Positions 62,362 to 64,000 of a stretch of DNA of 64,000 nt are shown piece after piece (within the stretch, counting starts at the first letter, position 1; each line of letters starts with the position of its first letter). The translations under genes were made by a program, and so were the position numbers. The notes beneath the pieces are model-generated. The model was not told where the DNA came from. It saw only the letters and a list, made by a program, of their open reading frames with translations, and ran no database searches. The DNA is from a bacterium (GTDB lineage Bacteria; Zixibacteria; MSB-5A5; WJJR01), in NCBI GenBank assembly GCA_021813505.1, contig JAKAKI010000006.1:18234-82233 (forward strand), given 5' to 3'.

Positions 62362-62502
62362 GCCGGAACGACGAGCGACGAGCGTTTCCCAGGTGAAGAT
62401 CGATCTGGGCTTTGGATTTCCAGAGTACAGATAGGCCTTCATTCTCTCCCTCACCAAACGCTCTCCCCAAAAGTCCGCCCGGCGACACAGACGGAGGACG
62501 TA

Positions 62503-63273
62503 ATGGGTTTCTGGTCACGACTGTTTCGACGAACTCACGTCGAACCATCCGGGGCGGGGATTGCCGGCGATTACATCCTGGGGTACCGCTTCCAGGATCC
62601 GCGGCTGCTCCAAGAGGCGCTGACACACCGCTCCTATGCCAATTCGGTCAACATGACACCGACCTACGAGCGCTTGGAATTCCTCGGAGATTCGGTGCTC
62701 GGGCTTCTCGTAGCACGCTACCTCTTTGAGCAGCACCCGCAATTCACCGAAGGCGATCTTACAAAAGCGAAAGCCGCACTCGTCAATTTGAAAACCCTCG
62801 GCAGTGTGGCGCGCCGTGAGAATCTCGGGCGCTATATCCTTCTGTCTCCGGAGGAAGAGCGCGCCGGAGGACGCCGCCGTTCGTCGATCCTCTCCGATGT
62901 CCTCGAAGCGGTGATCGGCGCCGTGTACCTCGATGGGGGTATCGACGCGGCCACCGCCCTCATTGACCGCGTGCTGATCAAGAACTTCGACGCGAGCGAT
63001 TCCAAGCTGCTGAATGCCAATTTCAAGGGTGACCTGCTGGAATTGCTGCAAGGAGAGGGGCAGGGCCTGCCGCGCTACGAAGTCGTCAACGAAACCGGCC
63101 CCGATCACGAGAAGGTCTTTACTGTTGCCGTTTATGCCAACGGACGCGAAGTTGGCCGTGGCATGGGTCCGAACAAGAAAGACGCCGAGCAGAAAGCAGC
63201 CCGTGAGGCGCTGACTGTGCTGGGCCGGAATGAGTCACAGGCTCCCGTTGCGGAAAGGACGCCGAATCGATGA
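62503..63273 (+). CDS. rnc: Ribonuclease III
   Basis: A 256-aa endonuclease that cuts double-stranded RNA in rRNA and mRNA processing. The catalytic signature is ERLEFLGDSVLGLLVA (about residues 57-72), with acidic partner residues in LSDVLEAVIGAVYLDGG. The C-terminal double-stranded-RNA-binding domain runs FKGDLLELLQGEG ... GRGMGPNKKDAEQKAAREAL. It ends the fab cluster and overlaps etfB by ATGA. Confidence 0.96.
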   Translation: MGFWSRLFRRTHVEPSGAGIAGDYILGYRFQDPRLLQEALTHRSYANSVNMTPTYERLEFLGDSVLGLLVARYLFEQHPQFTEGDLTKAKAALVNLKTLGSVARRENLGRYILLSPEEERAGGRRRSSILSDVLEAVIGAVYLDGGIDAATALIDRVLIKNFDASDSKLLNANFKGDLLELLQGEGQGLPRYEVVNETGPDHEKVFTVAVYANGREVGRGMGPNKKDAEQKAAREALTVLGRNESQAPVAERTPNR

Positions 63274-64000
63274 ATATCGTGGTCTGCATCAAACAGGTTC
63301 CCGAAATCGCGCTGGTGCGCGTCGAAGAATCCAGCGGCGTCATCTTGCCGGATGGCCCCGGCGGCATGAATCCATTCGATGAGTACGCCGTCGAAGAAGC
63401 GCTTCGTCTGAAGGAAAAGCATGCCGGCACCGTGACCGTTATGGGTTGCGGTGGTGAGACCGCTGTTGCCGGACTTCGGGATGCGATCGCTCTGGGAGCC
63501 GACCGCGCAATCTTGCTGATCGATTCCGCCTTCGAAGGCTCCGATGGCGTTGCCATCGGTTCGATCCTGGCAGCGGGAGTGCGCAAGATTGGCGCTGTGG
63601 ACCTGTGTTTGTTCGGCAAGAATGCCGTCGATACCGACCGCTCCGTCGTTCCCGGCGCAACCGCCGGCAAACTCGGCTGGGCTCAGGTGCTTTTCGTGAA
63701 GAAGATCGAGTCGGTTGAGCCAGGAAAACTCACCGTAGCCCGGATGACCGAAGATGGATTCGACCGCGTCGCCACTCAGCTTCCCGCCGTCATCAGCGTG
63801 GTCAAAGAGATCAACGAACCCCGTTTACCCTCGCTAAAGGGCAAGATGAAGTCTAAGAGCGCCCCGATCGACCGGTGGGGAGCGTCCGACATTGGCATCG
63901 ATCCCGCGACTGTCGGCGCCAACTCTCTGGTGCGCGCGACCGGCGTCAAGGCGCCGCCGCCACGCAAACGTGGCGCACGTCTTGAAGGCGATCCCGCCGC
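63270..64000 (+). CDS. etfB: Electron transfer flavoprotein beta subunit (3' end outside window)
   Basis: The visible 243 codons are most of EtfB (family about 255-265 aa), the AMP-binding half of the heterodimer that carries electrons from acyl-CoA dehydrogenases. MNIVVCIKQVPEIALVRVEE, MNPFDEYAVEEALRLKEKH, DAIALGADRAILL and GAVDLCLFGKNAVDTDRSVVPGATA are conserved, and QLPAVISVVKEINEPRLPS lies near the C-terminus. It starts within the rnc stop codon. etfA would be expected next, beyond the window. Confidence 0.93.
   Translation, partial: MNIVVCIKQVPEIALVRVEESSGVILPDGPGGMNPFDEYAVEEALRLKEKHAGTVTVMGCGGETAVAGLRDAIALGADRAILLIDSAFEGSDGVAIGSILAAGVRKIGAVDLCLFGKNAVDTDRSVVPGATAGKLGWAQVLFVKKIESVEPGKLTVARMTEDGFDRVATQLPAVISVVKEINEPRLPSLKGKMKSKSAPIDRWGASDIGIDPATVGANSLVRATGVKAPPPRKRGARLEGDPA

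Overview
This 64 kb window is a GC-rich bacterial chromosome segment with house-keeping genes in dense clusters, separated by spacers unusually rich in palindromic repeats. The organism is most likely an uncultivated member of the Fibrobacterota-Chlorobiota-Bacteroidota (FCB) group, possibly Zixibacteria-like. The reasons are several secreted proteins ending in dockerin-type repeats (pattern D-x-N-x-D-G-x-x-D-V-x-D-V), a cupredoxin with an NLPNPFN...GIYFYHF C-terminal sorting/FlgD-like module, a fused E1 alpha/beta 2-oxoacid dehydrogenase, and a typical fab cluster. This placement is inference from family knowledge; no 16S gene is present.

Layout. 1-5.9 kb: end of asnS, a REP-associated tyrosine transposase (RAYT), leuS, plsY, gpsA. 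5.9-9.5 kb: repeat-filled spacers around a MerR-like regulator, tRNA-Pro(GGG), a glycosyltransferase, an FKBP isomerase and surE. 9.5-15.2 kb: two diverged secreted dockerin paralogs on the minus strand, separated by a copied 3' fragment of surE. 15.4-21.5 kb: tRNA-Pro(CGG), pilT, a large putative c-di-GMP-binding regulator translationally coupled to pilT, another dockerin protein, and a DRG/Obg-like GTPase with a TGS tail. 22-27.5 kb: fused E1 alpha/beta dehydrogenase, cupredoxin, S9 peptidase. 27.6-32.5 kb: tRNA-Thr and tRNA-Tyr, a gluzincin-like secreted protein, a Ser/Thr kinase with TolB-like and TPR modules, and a small hypothetical protein. 32.7-39.2 kb: an atypical SDR, a cupin, tdh, acpS, an acetyl-CoA-synthetase-like ligase, a dedicated acyl carrier protein and kbl. 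39.3-47.1 kb: a complete kdpFABCDE potassium system on the minus strand, with kdpD broken by a frameshift and kdpF only 31 codons long. 47.3-55.4 kb: a zinc-protease-like protein, an AdhE-type aldehyde dehydrogenase, two tandem outer-membrane beta-barrels, an esterase, a membrane sulfatase/LTA-synthase-like enzyme and a short dockerin protein. 55.8-64 kb: yceD-rpmF-plsX-fabH-fabD-fabG-acpP-fabF-rnc and the start of etfB.

Genes that work together: plsX and plsY with gpsA (phosphatidic acid synthesis), fed by the fab genes and AcpP (activated by AcpS); Tdh and Kbl (threonine to glycine plus acetyl-CoA); KdpFABC with KdpDE; PilT with its downstream multidomain regulator.

The most unusual signals are: (1) palindromes that differ in body sequence but share a 5' GTAG tag, in the same window as a RAYT that carries three of them in frame inside its own gene; (2) arrays of exactly 9-bp period in seven spacers, three consensus types, two running straight into start codons; (3) the surE 3' copy, whose seven differences are all synonymous; (4) the MshEN / receiver-like / HD-GYP-like / receiver-like / DUF4388 protein behind pilT.
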